A DNA stretch of 31,778 nucleotides from a virus (IMGVR_UViG_3300032304_000746:1-31778), one strand, 5' to 3'; positions 1 through 7,036 are shown, counted from the first letter of the stretch. Numbers and translations are program-made. Notes: generated by a model not told the origin, from the letters alone.

Positions 1-1617
1 AGTGACACTGGGTTTGTGCTCACACCAATGCCGCTGGAACGTAAGCCAGAGCTCAAGATGTTGTATAGGAGTGACATCTGATCGAGTGATTCCGGCGGGT
101 GCTTTTTGAGGAAAGCTAAACACAACCGTCTGATCCGGTTTATAAACGCATGCTTCATTTGGAACTCCTTGTTCAACTAAGAATGTTGTGAGAGGGTCTT
201 TCTTATCTCCTCTAACTCGGCGGATGTAGAATTTAGAGTGTCTAGGGTGGATTCCAGAAGCACTATCAACGAGTTGGCTGACGGTGCCTGATGGCTTGAC
301 GCAAGTAATTGAAGCACTCTTAGGTATTCCAAGCAATCCTGCAAACTCTTCGTTGGTCCTTCTAGCTTCCTCTCGAAGCTCGGTAAGTAAGGCATTTAAT
401 TCGTCTCCTTGAGTTGTGAGTAAGGGGTTGTCGTAGATTCCAGTGAGTGATACACCAAGTAATCGCTCTTCCTCCGTATTGCGTTGCCAGACTTTACGGA
501 GGTATGGAAATTTGGTGAATGTACTTTGGATAGTGCCCAGTATTGAAGCCAAACGTACCTTACGTAAAAGCGTTTCTTTGGTGTCGTCATGTCTTACCAC
601 CACTTCAGAGAGGTTACAAAATTGGTATGGACGAAGAACAATTTCAGAGCAAGGATTGGTACCAAAATCATAATTAGTGTCTCGATTACCGTATTTGGCC
701 ACAGTTTTCTTTGCAGCGTCTCTGTTAAAGATTCCACGCTCTCCAGAGTGCGAGTTGTAAAGCGACAACCACTCTTCCATAAACTTACCAACTGTAGGCG
801 TTTCGTTATATACAGCCGAATTATTTGCAAGCGCACGATGCGGCGCAGTGTCCCACCATGGGCCCGCTTTGGCATGACGAATCCTTTCATCATCAAGATC
901 AGATAACGAGATCATTGCAGAGCGACGTACACCGCCAACTACAACCACCTCACCAATTTTACACATCAAGTCATGGCACTCTAACGAATGTAGGCGACGA
1001 CCCTTAGCGTTTTTAAATGTAGCTACAGTAAAGTTAAACAGGTCAACTAATGGTTGCGGCCCGGAAGCTCTTCCACCAAACGTTTTGAGTCGTGCTCCGG
1101 CTGGGCGGACTGCGCTGACGTCCCACTTTGGGATTTCTCCGGCCCAGAGGTTTGCCAAGAGTAGACGTAGTGATTTGGCCCATCCTTCTTTACTGTCGTG
1201 GACGGCAATCGTATGTTCGGAATCGAATAGACGGTCTGGCACTTCCGGCAACTGACTAATATACTTTGACTCGACTGAGAAACCAACTCCAGTGCCGCAC
1301 AGGAGGATAAACATCGCTTCGTCAAACGACTTCGGATCATCAACTGGGAGATAACTGCAGTTATAGACGCAAGTATTGTCACGATCGGCACTCTTTCCTG
1401 CTGTCATCATGGCGCGCATGGACGGCATAAGTTCTAGGTTTTTGATTGCGGAGAATAATTCCTCTTTCACCGCAGAATTTGCGGAGATTACGGGGGTGCG
1501 ACTAAAGATATAGTCTACATACCGTTGCACAGTCTCATCCCAGGACTCACGACGACCCTTGTCGTCTTGGAAGCGGGCGTATCGACTTGCTGCAATGTAT
1601 TCTTGGTATTGATCCAT
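1..1617 (-). CDS. nrdJ: Adenosylcobalamin-dependent ribonucleoside-triphosphate reductase (class II), 3' end outside the window
   Basis: Converts ribonucleoside triphosphates to deoxyribonucleotides for phage DNA synthesis, using coenzyme B12 to make the active-site thiyl radical. The frame is open from ATG at 1617 to the window edge: about 539 residues of a family of ~740. Seen: NPCSE at residues 321-325 (Cys323 the expected radical cysteine, Glu325 its partner), a first redox cysteine in the NTCVYNCS stretch near residue 83, GVRRSA near 229-234, and the class II signature KPSGTVSQL followed by SGIHPRH. These match the monomeric Lactobacillus leichmannii-type enzyme rather than NrdA. The gene lies at the far end of the leftward DNA-metabolism block, downstream of the ssDNA-binding gene. 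A terminator sits between the two, so it probably has its own promoter or relies on read-through. The C-terminal redox cysteines are not visible. Confidence 0.93.
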   Translation of the reverse strand, partial: MDQYQEYIAASRYARFQDDKGRRESWDETVQRYVDYIFSRTPVISANSAVKEELFSAIKNLELMPSMRAMMTAGKSADRDNTCVYNCSYLPVDDPKSFDEAMFILLCGTGVGFSVESKYISQLPEVPDRLFDSEHTIAVHDSKEGWAKSLRLLLANLWAGEIPKWDVSAVRPAGARLKTFGGRASGPQPLVDLFNFTVATFKNAKGRRLHSLECHDLMCKIGEVVVVGGVRRSAMISLSDLDDERIRHAKAGPWWDTAPHRALANNSAVYNETPTVGKFMEEWLSLYNSHSGERGIFNRDAAKKTVAKYGNRDTNYDFGTNPCSEIVLRPYQFCNLSEVVVRHDDTKETLLRKVRLASILGTIQSTFTKFPYLRKVWQRNTEEERLLGVSLTGIYDNPLLTTQGDELNALLTELREEARRTNEEFAGLLGIPKSASITCVKPSGTVSQLVDSASGIHPRHSKFYIRRVRGDKKDPLTTFLVEQGVPNEACVYKPDQTVVFSFPQKAPAGITRSDVTPIQHLELWLTFQRHWCEHKPSVT

Positions 1618-1651
1618 GGTTTCTTTCTTGTTGTTATAAGTTTATGAGGAT

Positions 1652-1682
1652 AAAAAAGCCCGACGCAGTTTCTACGCCGGGC
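1652..1682 (-). terminator. Rho-independent terminator after the ssDNA-binding gene
   Basis: On the minus strand GCCCGGCG (1682-1675) pairs with CGTCGGGC (1665-1658), an 8-bp stem with one G-U pair and a 9-nt loop, followed at once by six T. It lies 20 bases past the stop of the ssDNA-binding gene and before the reductase start. Confidence 0.85.
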
Positions 1683-1702
1683 CACCCAATACTGGGTACT
1701 AC

Positions 1703-2224
1703 TTAGTCGAAGTCGGAGGCGGATGCTGTAGCACCACCTAACTTCTCACCGTCTTCTACTTTCTTAACGGATGTTAAACCGTATGCAATTCCTTTTGTGC
1801 CACTAACATCATACGGGTACATTGTAATCGATGCACGACCATAACAGCCGCTGTAAAACTCGTTCTTGTCAATAATGGTATTTGAGTTCTCATCAAACAC
1901 CGCAGGTGGATAGTCCTCGTTGGCACTAGCATTAAAGAAATAATGACCTGCATATACTGCGTCATCTTTCTCTAAGTCACCGTCACGCAAAGCACCTTTT
2001 AGATTCTTTGGAACTGCACCACCAAAGTATCCAGCGTTAGCTGTCTTAGTTGCTTCAAATGCCTTGTTAAACCTAGCTACGCCTTCCTTGTCCGTTTTTG
2101 GAATCAGAATGGATACAGAATACTTCATCTGACCGTTGAGCGTCTTTGCTGGCTCAAATACATGGACGAATGAGAAACGTACTTTGTCTGTTACGAACTT
2201 GGTTTTGATTGAGTTACTTGGCAT
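1703..2224 (-). CDS. Phage single-stranded DNA-binding protein, DUF2815 type
   Basis: A 173-residue protein resembling the DUF2815 family, which replaces SSB in many phages and coats ssDNA at the fork. Seen: a lysine-rich beta-type N-terminus (KFVTDKVRFSFVHVFEP), the family-like stretch KYSVSILIPKTDKE near residues 34-47, aromatic residues spaced through the middle (YAGHYFFNA; FYSGCYGRASITMYPYD at about 124-140), and an acidic tail ending ASASDFD, as in many SSBs whose C-terminus recruits partners. The ATG follows a duplicated AAAAAGG ribosome-binding site. A strong promoter at 2290-2318 and a terminator at 1652-1682 suggest it is made as its own abundant transcript. Confidence 0.85.
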   Translation of the reverse strand: MPSNSIKTKFVTDKVRFSFVHVFEPAKTLNGQMKYSVSILIPKTDKEGVARFNKAFEATKTANAGYFGGAVPKNLKGALRDGDLEKDDAVYAGHYFFNASANEDYPPAVFDENSNTIIDKNEFYSGCYGRASITMYPYDVSGTKGIAYGLTSVKKVEDGEKLGGATASASDFD

Positions 2225-2225
2225 A

Positions 2226-2248
2226 ATTTTTACCTTTTTACCTTTTTA
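2226..2248 (-). promoter_or_regulatory. Duplicated AAAAAGGT ribosome-binding leader
   Basis: Directly upstream of the ssDNA-binding gene the minus strand carries AAAAAGGT twice in tandem and then AAAAATT before ATG. The DUF2800 gene start has the same AAAAAGGTAAAAATTATG box (about 3819-3833). The shared leader suggests common translational control of these two genes. Confidence 0.6.
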
Positions 2249-2289
2249 ATTAATCCGATTTAAAAGGGCCAGATCGTTCCCTTACTGCA

Positions 2290-2318
2290 ATTATACACCG
2301 CTTTTACGCGTCGTACAA
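2290..2318 (-). promoter_or_regulatory. Sigma70-type promoter for the ssDNA-binding gene
   Basis: Minus strand: TTGTAC (2318-2313), 17 bases, then a perfect TATAAT (2295-2290). The start codon is about 66 bases downstream. The promoter overlaps the 3' end of the preceding 85-aa gene, so ssDNA-binding protein synthesis can be uncoupled from the operon upstream. Confidence 0.75.
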
Positions 2319-2561
2319 TATTCCATGATTTGCTAGGGCTTGCTGCATTGCTAATGCCCTAACAAAGTCTAACATATATTCTTTTTCATCAAGCAGCTCC
2401 GGATCTTCTTCAACTAAATCAAGCACTTCGTAAATAGATGACCTTAACTGCATTACCGAATCATAGTGCCCCTTACCAGGCAATCCATCAAAATCTTTTG
2501 TAAACTTAGTTACCAGTGTATCCGGCACATCAATCTTCATGTCATAAAATTGTACTATCAT
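2304..2561 (-). CDS. Hypothetical acidic protein, 85 aa
   Basis: Not recognised. The 85-residue product is acidic (EEDPELLDEKEY near residues 56-67) and predicted mostly helical, with no cysteine and no membrane segment. The ATG overlaps the stop of the 47-aa membrane gene in an ATGA junction, so the DUF2800 gene, the membrane gene and this one are probably translationally coupled. Its last codons contain the promoter for the ssDNA-binding gene. Confidence 0.75.
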   Translation of the reverse strand: MIVQFYDMKIDVPDTLVTKFTKDFDGLPGKGHYDSVMQLRSSIYEVLDLVEEDPELLDEKEYMLDFVRALAMQQALANHGILYDA

Positions 2562-2701
2562 TTTGCTACCATGACAAGGCCCACATTACCCAGTGCGTAG
2601 CCCATGAACATAATGCCTTGGCCCACGCCGCCTTTCATAAATTGGTCTACGGCAACAGCGAAGTATACCACGCCTATTACCCCTATTAACCATGAGCTCA
2701 T
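2558..2701 (-). CDS. Small membrane protein, 47 aa
   Basis: A 47-residue protein starting MSSWLIGVIGVVYFAVAVDQ. It has one clear hydrophobic segment (about residues 4-18), a short polar loop (DQFMKGG), and a second glycine-rich hydrophobic stretch (GIMFMGYALGNVGLVMV, about 29-45) with small-residue packing motifs. Both ends form ATGA overlaps: with DUF2800 upstream and the 85-aa gene downstream. It probably sits in the inner membrane; function unknown. Confidence 0.7.
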   Translation of the reverse strand: MSSWLIGVIGVVYFAVAVDQFMKGGVGQGIMFMGYALGNVGLVMVAK

Positions 2702-3819
2702 TCGTAATCGTCCTTTGCTTTATCTTTAACTAGTTTAGGTTGTCCTTCTGGGCGCACTACTAAGTTGCCAAGGTACGCCGCTACCTGCTTGTTAATCTTT
2801 TCTAAGGCGGAGATACTTTTTAGTTTGCGCGGTTCCCAAATTTGCGCCTCAGAAATACCTTTGTCTACCAAAACAATCGCAGCCATTTCTTGATCGTTTA
2901 TTTTACGGTGCGTTGAAGTTGTGCTTAGCTTGTAGCCTGGCGGAATGATGTTGGCATCAACAGCTTGGGCCAATGCGTACTCCTCCACATCGTTAACCCA
3001 GGTGCGCAAGTCTTGCGCTCGGCTAAGTACGAAACTAACTTCTTCGCTGTCTAATAATGGTGGATCTTTAAATTCTAGTTTAGCTACTTCACTATTAAAA
3101 TCAGAGCGGGCGCGGCAGGTTGCCTTAGCTCGGCAAAACTGGCAATGCTCACCAGGTAAGAACTCTCCTGATCCGGACCATGCCTTCTTGGCTTTGGGTT
3201 TTACGAAGTAATTTGCCCAATCGACCAGCTTAGTGATTGTCGTTCCGTCAGATGATATGCTGTCCAAGCGAGGCTGGTGGATCGTGTAGGATACCTCTTT
3301 GATGTCCGGATATTCTTCTTTAAATTTTGAATAAGCGCCAAGAGCATATAATCGCAGTTGCGGGTTGTCTTGTGCATGCACGGGAATTCCCTTCCCGAAC
3401 TTGAGATCGAAAACGCGAATGGCGTGCTTAGAAAGTATAACCACATCGGCTGTACCAAAGCCATCAGGAACCCAGTCAGAGAAGTCCACGCGCTGCTCAA
3501 AAAGCGGGGTATCACCTTCACCGATTTGAGAGCGGACATATAGAACGTAATTATCAACGTTAGCCTCGAAATCGTCGTTGTAGTAGGGTGTGTTTTTAAT
3601 GATTTCATATTCTGTTTGATACTCCTCAATTCCTATTTGTCCGTAGTAGTGGCGCAACTTAATTTCAGCCAGTGAATGGGCCATGGTGCCTTCTTGACTG
3701 AAGTCAAACGCACCTTGTTTTCTTTTTTGCTCTGGGAGGGTTGCTTCTAGTCTGGCGCTGGGTGTGCACGTTAACCACCGTTTTGCACCCGATGCGCTGA
3801 GGAGGGCGTGAGCCGTCAT
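2698..3819 (-). CDS. DUF2800 family PD-(D/E)XK nuclease, Cas4/RecB-like
   Basis: 373 residues. The N-terminus (HALLSASGAKRWLTCTPSARLE) is typical of RecB/Cas4-type nucleases of the DUF2800 family, in which an early cysteine and a C-terminal cluster can hold an iron-sulfur cluster. Seen: an early Cys near residue 18; GTADVVIL (about 122-129) followed by RVFDLKFGKG, matching the D...(D/E)xK core; QLRLYALGAY, the usual helix after the core; and HCQFCRAKATC near 228-238 supplying three cysteines. The expected role is ssDNA exonuclease work in phage recombination or replication. Neighbours are an ssDNA-binding protein and a reductase. The start has the AAAAAGGTAAAAATTATG leader and lies about 30 bases below a copy of the phage promoter motif. 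Confidence 0.85.
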   Translation of the reverse strand: MTAHALLSASGAKRWLTCTPSARLEATLPEQKRKQGAFDFSQEGTMAHSLAEIKLRHYYGQIGIEEYQTEYEIIKNTPYYNDDFEANVDNYVLYVRSQIGEGDTPLFEQRVDFSDWVPDGFGTADVVILSKHAIRVFDLKFGKGIPVHAQDNPQLRLYALGAYSKFKEEYPDIKEVSYTIHQPRLDSISSDGTTITKLVDWANYFVKPKAKKAWSGSGEFLPGEHCQFCRAKATCRARSDFNSEVAKLEFKDPPLLDSEEVSFVLSRAQDLRTWVNDVEEYALAQAVDANIIPPGYKLSTTSTHRKINDQEMAAIVLVDKGISEAQIWEPRKLKSISALEKINKQVAAYLGNLVVRPEGQPKLVKDKAKDDYE

Positions 3820-3846
3820 AATTTTTACCTTTTTAGCGTTTTATAT

Positions 3847-3869
3847 TGTATATATACTAATGCAAAAAA
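3847..3869 (-). promoter_or_regulatory. Recurrent phage promoter motif, copy 1
   Basis: Minus strand TTTTTTGCATTAGTA followed by TATATACAA, just upstream of the DUF2800 operon and directly after a terminator hairpin. The core TTTGCATTAGT also occurs upstream of genes at 5521-5543 (-), 21248-21264 (+), 23981-24003 (+), 27079-27097 (+) and 31025-31047 (+). This copy lacks the GG after TATA. Confidence 0.6.
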
Positions 3870-3892
3870 GGGACTTTTGCAAGCCCCTTTTT
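3864..3892 (-). terminator. Terminator after the small-terminase-like gene
   Basis: Minus strand AAAAAGGGGCTT / GCAA / AAGTCCCTTTTTT: a 12-bp stem with a GNRA-type tetraloop ending in a T run. The single G-U pair becomes an A-C mismatch on the plus strand, so it is built for leftward transcripts. Its T run is the first part of promoter motif copy 1. Confidence 0.8.
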
Positions 3893-3917
3893 AGAGTGTA
3901 CCACAAAAAATAAAAAG

Positions 3918-4304
3918 CTAGGATTTCAGGGCGGAAATTAGATCGGAAATTTCTTTATTAAAATCAATTTTTGCCTCTACTTTTACATCCAATTTGGTGT
4001 CGCGGGTCTCGCGGTAGTCTTGCTGAAACTGGCCCCTAAGAGCTATTTCGACAAGCCGGCTATTGAAGTTCTTGTTTTCCACATTGGCGAGCAGCTGTGT
4101 CTCCCAATAGGACTGAGCGTGTACTAGCGCGATGTCCAGCGCCTCAGCAAACTCAGGGTGCTTCTTTCTCCAGGTCTCTGCTGTCTGTTTGGAGATCCCT
4201 ATTTTGGACCACATCATTTTCTGTGACGCGCCCTCTGTGCCCATAGCAATAATGGTATCGCACATTTTAGGATCAAATTTAGGGACCAGTTTATTATTTG
4301 CCAC
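3918..4304 (-). CDS. Putative terminase small subunit (HTH DNA-binding)
   Basis: 128 residues. An N-terminal helix-turn-helix is visible (ASQKMMWSKIGISKQTAETWRKKHPEF, about 26-52), followed by a helical segment with the EALDIALVHAQSYWE pattern typical of small terminase or phage HTH proteins, then RGQFQQDYRETRD and an acidic-basic tail. Known role of such proteins: recognise the packaging site and recruit the large subunit. Oddly, it is on the opposite strand and about 18 kb from the large terminase, whereas the two usually adjoin. It overlaps the DUF6321 gene by 11 bases. Alternative: a transcriptional regulator with a similar HTH. Confidence 0.5.
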   Translation of the reverse strand: MANNKLVPKFDPKMCDTIIAMGTEGASQKMMWSKIGISKQTAETWRKKHPEFAEALDIALVHAQSYWETQLLANVENKNFNSRLVEIALRGQFQQDYRETRDTKLDVKVEAKIDFNKEISDLISALKS

Positions 4305-4557
4305 ACTTCCACCTTTTCAAAGCTGCTGCTTTACGTGTTGGTTTACCGTTCTCGTCTTTCATTGGGCCTTTTACGCCGCTCATACGAGCGCAGAATGAGT
4401 CTTTACGAGCACCGCCTTCAGGTTGTGGTGCCTTGAGGTTGCTGCCAGTGGCTGCGTTGTACTTAGCACGACCCTTGGCTGTTAGTCCAGCACCTTGAGA
4501 CACTGGTAGCTTCTCGCCACGGCCAATAGCTAGGGATGGTGTCTTTTTAGTTGCCAT
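4294..4557 (-). CDS. Conserved phage protein, DUF6321-like
   Basis: 87 residues, strongly basic, no membrane segment. It carries the highly conserved pattern SLAIGRGEKLPVSQGAGL then TAKGRAKYNAATGSNLKAPQ and a C-terminal FCARM...RWKCGK, which I recognise from many environmental phages as DUF6321. The two C-terminal cysteines and many lysines suggest nucleic-acid binding or metal binding, but no function is known. It starts in a TAATG junction with the 48-aa gene upstream. Confidence 0.8.
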   Translation of the reverse strand: MATKKTPSLAIGRGEKLPVSQGAGLTAKGRAKYNAATGSNLKAPQPEGGARKDSFCARMSGVKGPMKDENGKPTRKAAALKRWKCGK

Positions 4558-4703
4558 TATTTTTTCTTAGCTGAAAGTAATTTCTCAACCATGGATATGC
4601 GTTGAGGTTTAGTTGTAACCTTGCTCACAATCTTTTCCCGCTCAGGCTTGGTCTTACCCTTGTCGTAAAACCCAGCCTTTTCTAATGCTTTTTTGGTTGC
4701 CAT
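4557..4703 (-). CDS. Small basic protein, 48 aa
   Basis: 48 residues beginning MATKKALEKAGFYDKGKTKP and ending LLSAKKK. Very lysine-rich, probably helical, not recognised. It is joined by TAATG overlaps to the genes on both sides, a sign of a translationally coupled unit of basic proteins. A nucleic-acid-associated or minor virion role is possible but not shown. Confidence 0.75.
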   Translation of the reverse strand: MATKKALEKAGFYDKGKTKPEREKIVSKVTTKPQRISMVEKLLSAKKK

Positions 4704-5032
4704 TATTTCTTCGCCTTGCCGCCTTTTTTAAGGAGCTCTAAGTTGCCGCGGGGGCGTGTTGGCGTAGGATTTACTGGAACATTTTCACCGTCCATATTCC
4801 TTGTTCTTGGCTTGGAAGAACCAAAACGATTTGGCATTTCAACTGAACTTATTGGAACATCTTTACCGTCAAAATTCATTGTTTTTGTCTTGGGTGTTCT
4901 TATCATGCCGGAGTCTAAATCTTTACCAGCGCGAGTGGCCTTTCGTGCTTCTGCAACAATATCGCCGCCCTCAGACATCTTCTTAACGCCACCGCCACAT
5001 GCCATCTTAGGCATCTTTTTAAAGTCTTTCAT
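4703..5032 (-). CDS. Lys/Gly-rich basic phage protein, 109 aa
   Basis: 109 residues beginning MKDFKKMPKMACGGGVKKMS and ending KKGGKAKK. The MACGGGVKKM start and Gly-Lys tail are seen in many environmental phages without known function. The middle contains an internal imperfect repeat: TMNFDGKDVPISSVEMPNRF and TRNMDGENVPVNPTPT share the pattern (N/M)-D-G-(K/E)-(D/N)-V-P. It overlaps the upstream 51-aa gene (ATGA) and the downstream 48-aa gene (TAATG). Confidence 0.75.
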   Translation of the reverse strand: MKDFKKMPKMACGGGVKKMSEGGDIVAEARKATRAGKDLDSGMIRTPKTKTMNFDGKDVPISSVEMPNRFGSSKPRTRNMDGENVPVNPTPTRPRGNLELLKKGGKAKK

Positions 5033-5184
5033 TTCTTTACCTTTGCTGTTTTAGCGGATTGTTTAAATGCCTTGGCTGTGGGTGCGCCGGCAGCGCCAGG
5101 TTTTCTCATTTTTTCCCCGCTACCAGCCTTAATGCGTTCTTGTTTAGCGTGAATGTTTGCGTATAAACCTGGTTTAGCTGCCAT
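5029..5184 (-). CDS. Conserved small basic phage protein (LYANIHAK...GEKMRKPG type), 51 aa
   Basis: 51 residues beginning MAAKPGLYANIHAKQERIKA and containing GSGEKMRKPGAAGAPTAKAF. I recognise this as a very widespread small protein in aquatic phages; its function is unknown. The strong conservation of GSGEKMRKPG suggests a fixed binding role. It is short, basic and soluble, and is joined to the 109-aa gene by ATGA. Confidence 0.8.
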   Translation of the reverse strand: MAAKPGLYANIHAKQERIKAGSGEKMRKPGAAGAPTAKAFKQSAKTAKVKK

Positions 5185-5193
5185 TGCGGTTCC

Positions 5194-5451
5194 TTAAAAT
5201 GTAATGCCGATACCGTTAACACGTTTAACGACACGGGTTAGCTCGCGCTCGTTGGCGTCGCTAACAAATTTGTTAATCTCGACTGCCTTCTCGATCACCT
5301 CTTCCACGGTTGGGAACTTAGGTGCCAATTCAGCGGCGTCTTTGGCTGCCTTGTCTAGCGCGTCAAACGCGGCTAGGTTGGCCTTGTATTGCTGCTCTAA
5401 AAACTCTTTAGCAGTCTGGAATACGGAATATCTGAGCTCAAAAGGGTTCAT
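5194..5451 (-). CDS. Hypothetical helical protein, 85 aa
   Basis: I place the start at ATG 5451 (MNPFELRYSVFQTAKEFLEQ) because it has an AGGAGAT site 7 bases upstream; a longer frame to 5532 would run back into the promoter motif. The 85-residue product is almost entirely helical with heptad-like spacing (KDAAELAPKFPTVEEVIEKAVEINKFV), suggesting a small coiled-coil or phasin-like shape. MNPFELRY-type starts recur in phages, function unknown. First gene of the 3.9-5.5 kb unit and directly downstream of promoter motif copy 2. Confidence 0.75.
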   Translation of the reverse strand: MNPFELRYSVFQTAKEFLEQQYKANLAAFDALDKAAKDAAELAPKFPTVEEVIEKAVEINKFVSDANERELTRVVKRVNGIGITF

Positions 5452-5520
5452 TGTAAATCTCCTGTGTAATGTGATGTGTGTGAGTGGGTGGTCGGAGCGC
5501 CTCCCGGCGAGTCCTACTGT

Positions 5521-5543
5521 CCCTATATACACTAATGCAAAAA
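5521..5543 (-). promoter_or_regulatory. Recurrent phage promoter motif, copy 2
   Basis: Minus strand TTTTTGCATTAGTG then TATATAGGGACAG. It follows a GGGCGGAAATTAGCC weak hairpin that starts at the stop codon of the 80-aa gene (5560). Downstream is a ~70-base leader with a CGCC-GGGA-GGCG hairpin before the 85-aa gene. The TATAGGGA end resembles initiation sites of T7-type RNA polymerases. Confidence 0.6.
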
Positions 5544-5559
5544 CAGGCTAATTTCCGCC

Positions 5560-5802
5560 CTAGTCTGGAATGATAATCTTTTTGACTGGTTTTTCCTTGG
5601 CTTTTTCCTCCGCCTCCATCATTTTACGGAAGGTGGGCATCATTTCGTTGACAATCAGCTTGGTCATTGCTTCCGCCTCTAGGCGGTGTTGCATCTCCTG
5701 TTCCGCTGTGGTTTTCTTGGTCTTTTTATCGACCTCCTCCACAATGTTATTGCCAAACTTGCGATGCTTTAAAAACATGCGAATAAAATTATCTTCACTC
5801 AT
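5560..5802 (-). CDS. Hypothetical protein, 80 aa
   Basis: Start chosen at ATG 5802 (MSEDNFIRMFLKHRKFGNNI); a longer TTG start at 5823 would deepen the overlap with the preceding gene. The product is highly charged, with repeated Lys/Glu (EEVDKKTKKTTAEQEMQHRL), predicted helical, and ends KKIIIPD. The start lies inside the end of the 68-aa gene (8-base overlap). The stop lies at the edge of the GGGCGGAAATTAGCC element, so this is the last gene of the leftward operon above. Confidence 0.7.
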   Translation of the reverse strand: MSEDNFIRMFLKHRKFGNNIVEEVDKKTKKTTAEQEMQHRLEAEAMTKLIVNEMMPTFRKMMEAEEKAKEKPVKKIIIPD

Positions 5803-6001
5803 CTTTTTTCTGTGTTTCCTCAATGGATTTTAAGGTAGCCTGTGCCTTCTCAACTTGTGGTCCAGCTTGCATCTGTAGAAGCTGAATAAATGCCACCAAA
5901 GACACCGCATTAATGGGCAGCGGGTTGTTCAGAATGTTGAGCAGAGCGTTTACTTCTTTGACTGTCAACTCAATGGTTACTGCAAAATCATCTATGTTCA
6001 T
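5795..6001 (-). CDS. Conserved phage protein, 68 aa
   Basis: 68 residues: MNIDDFAVTIELTVKEVNAL, then LLNILNNPLPINAVSLVAFI and a Gln-rich helix (QLLQMQAGPQVEKAQATLKS). The sequence looks like a compact helical domain of a kind I have seen in several aquatic phages, with no known role. ATGA overlap with the 93-aa gene upstream. Confidence 0.75.
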   Translation of the reverse strand: MNIDDFAVTIELTVKEVNALLNILNNPLPINAVSLVAFIQLLQMQAGPQVEKAQATLKSIEETQKKDE

Positions 6002-6279
6002 TTTTTCTTGCCTTTCTTTGGTTTAAATAGTGCCTCTCGTGCTGCTAACTTAATTGGGTCGGTGCAGTACTGATTTAGTTCAAACTTACGACAGTAGGTG
6101 TCCATTAGTTTTTCCATGCGCATGTCATGTAGAACTTTAATGCCTAACAACACATTGCCAACTTCATCTTCCGTCATTGGTATCGGGTGGTCGCCGTGAT
6201 GTTTGAATAGCAGGTCAATATCTTCACTGGTTTGCCACGCCAGCATAATGGCCGATTCTAAATCTATGGTGTTGTTCAT
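5998..6279 (-). CDS. Conserved phage protein, 93 aa
   Basis: 93 residues, acidic N-terminal half (DLESAIMLAWQTSEDIDLLF) and a basic tail (LFKPKKGKKK). HHGDHPIP at about residues 27-34 gives three close histidines plus Asp, a possible metal site. One Cys pair sits at YCRKFELNQYC. It is flanked by ATGA junctions. Function unknown; the first half is the kind of sequence conserved in phage early operons. Confidence 0.75.
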   Translation of the reverse strand: MNNTIDLESAIMLAWQTSEDIDLLFKHHGDHPIPMTEDEVGNVLLGIKVLHDMRMEKLMDTYCRKFELNQYCTDPIKLAAREALFKPKKGKKK

Positions 6280-6476
6280 TTCACTTTCTTCTTCCAGTCG
6301 TGTACAAAGAACGGACCGACAACATCAAGAGCCTCGAACACTTCTTGAAACGCCGCTAAATCCTCTGGGTGCCACTGTTTAGGATTCTTTAAATCCTTTC
6401 TAAGACTTTTGTAAGTGCTAATTAACTCTCCCGCTATAAGTGCGTCTAAGCAGTCGTCATCTACTTCGATCATCAT
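6276..6476 (-). CDS. Hypothetical protein, 66 aa
   Basis: 66 residues, starting MMIEVDDDCLDALIAGELIS and ending FFVHDWKKKVK. The ATG-ATG start overlaps the stop of the signal-peptide gene upstream. Acidic first half, mostly helical, no membrane segment. I do not recognise it. It sits in the run of small co-transcribed genes between DUF3310 and the 80-aa gene. Confidence 0.7.
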   Translation of the reverse strand: MMIEVDDDCLDALIAGELISTYKSLRKDLKNPKQWHPEDLAAFQEVFEALDVVGPFFVHDWKKKVK

Positions 6477-6661
6477 ATTTGCATCCCCTTTTTAAATTCC
6501 ATACACTGTGATGTTGCTAGAGTTACCTCTGGTTTAAATGGTAGTGCCTCAAATTGCTTTCTCATTTTTTGGCACTGCTCTTGCGGCATAGCTTGCGTAC
6601 TTGTCATAAAGTCACAAGTCATGCCAATACAAACTACTGATACAAAAATAAATGACATCAT
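6473..6661 (-). CDS. Small exported protein with signal peptide, 62 aa
   Basis: 62 residues. The first ~24 (MSFIFVSVVCIGMTCDFMTS, then TQA) look like a Sec signal peptide with a short hydrophobic core and an A-x-A-like end (TQAM). The mature part has two cysteines (EQCQKM and SQCMEF), about 28 residues apart, so one disulfide is likely in the periplasm. It could act on the envelope or in superinfection exclusion, but nothing in the sequence proves a role. ATGA overlap with the next gene. Confidence 0.65.
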   Translation of the reverse strand: MMSFIFVSVVCIGMTCDFMTSTQAMPQEQCQKMRKQFEALPFKPEVTLATSQCMEFKKGMQI

Positions 6662-6867
6662 TTTTCCCGCTCCCGTTTAGCTAATTCACGTTCAATGTAC
6701 CACTTCGCTTTTTTAAGATCCTCAATGGCGTCTTTCTTTAGATCGCAGCGCCAGATGTACTTGAGCGCGTTGCCTAAGTTAAACCCCATGTGCTCCGTGA
6801 TCTGTATGCACTCGATGCCACTGGGGTGGTCGGTGTAATGCTTAGGATGGTTGACTGGATCGTTCAT
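6658..6867 (-). CDS. DUF3310 family protein, 69 aa
   Basis: I start it at ATG 6867 (MNDPVNHPKHYTDHPSGIEC) with a CGGAAG site upstream. The sequence is a full match to the DUF3310 pattern: VNHPxHY near the N-terminus, then GIECIQITEHMGFNLGNALK and YIWRCDLKKDAIEDLKKAKW. The family is common in phages and is sometimes annotated as a nucleotide kinase, on weak evidence. It overlaps the 64-aa gene by 26 bases. Confidence 0.9.
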   Translation of the reverse strand: MNDPVNHPKHYTDHPSGIECIQITEHMGFNLGNALKYIWRCDLKKDAIEDLKKAKWYIERELAKREREK

Positions 6868-7036
6868 TGCGCATCTTCCGTAATTCGTTTTCCATAATAT
6901 GCGCCTCTTGTTCTGAAGCGCACACCCATAAGCCAATAAGCGGCTGGTAATAATTTGTATCGATATCCTCAACGCCGGTCACAATGTCTATACAATGAGG
7001 GCCGTTGCGCTCATGTTCCACAACAAAATACGTCAT
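6842..7036 (-). CDS. Hypothetical protein, 64 aa
   Basis: 64 residues, MTYFVVEHERNGPHCIDIVT with an alternating strand pattern and a helical, charged C-terminus (QEAHIMENELRKMRNE). Not recognised. ATGA overlap with the sigma-region-4-like gene upstream and a 26-base overlap with DUF3310 downstream. Confidence 0.7.
   Translation of the reverse strand: MTYFVVEHERNGPHCIDIVTGVEDIDTNYYQPLIGLWVCASEQEAHIMENELRKMRNERSSQPS

Noticed and set aside
589-906. Rightward genes antisense to the reductase
   Set aside because: Shadows of the well-conserved reductase frame; no ribosome sites.
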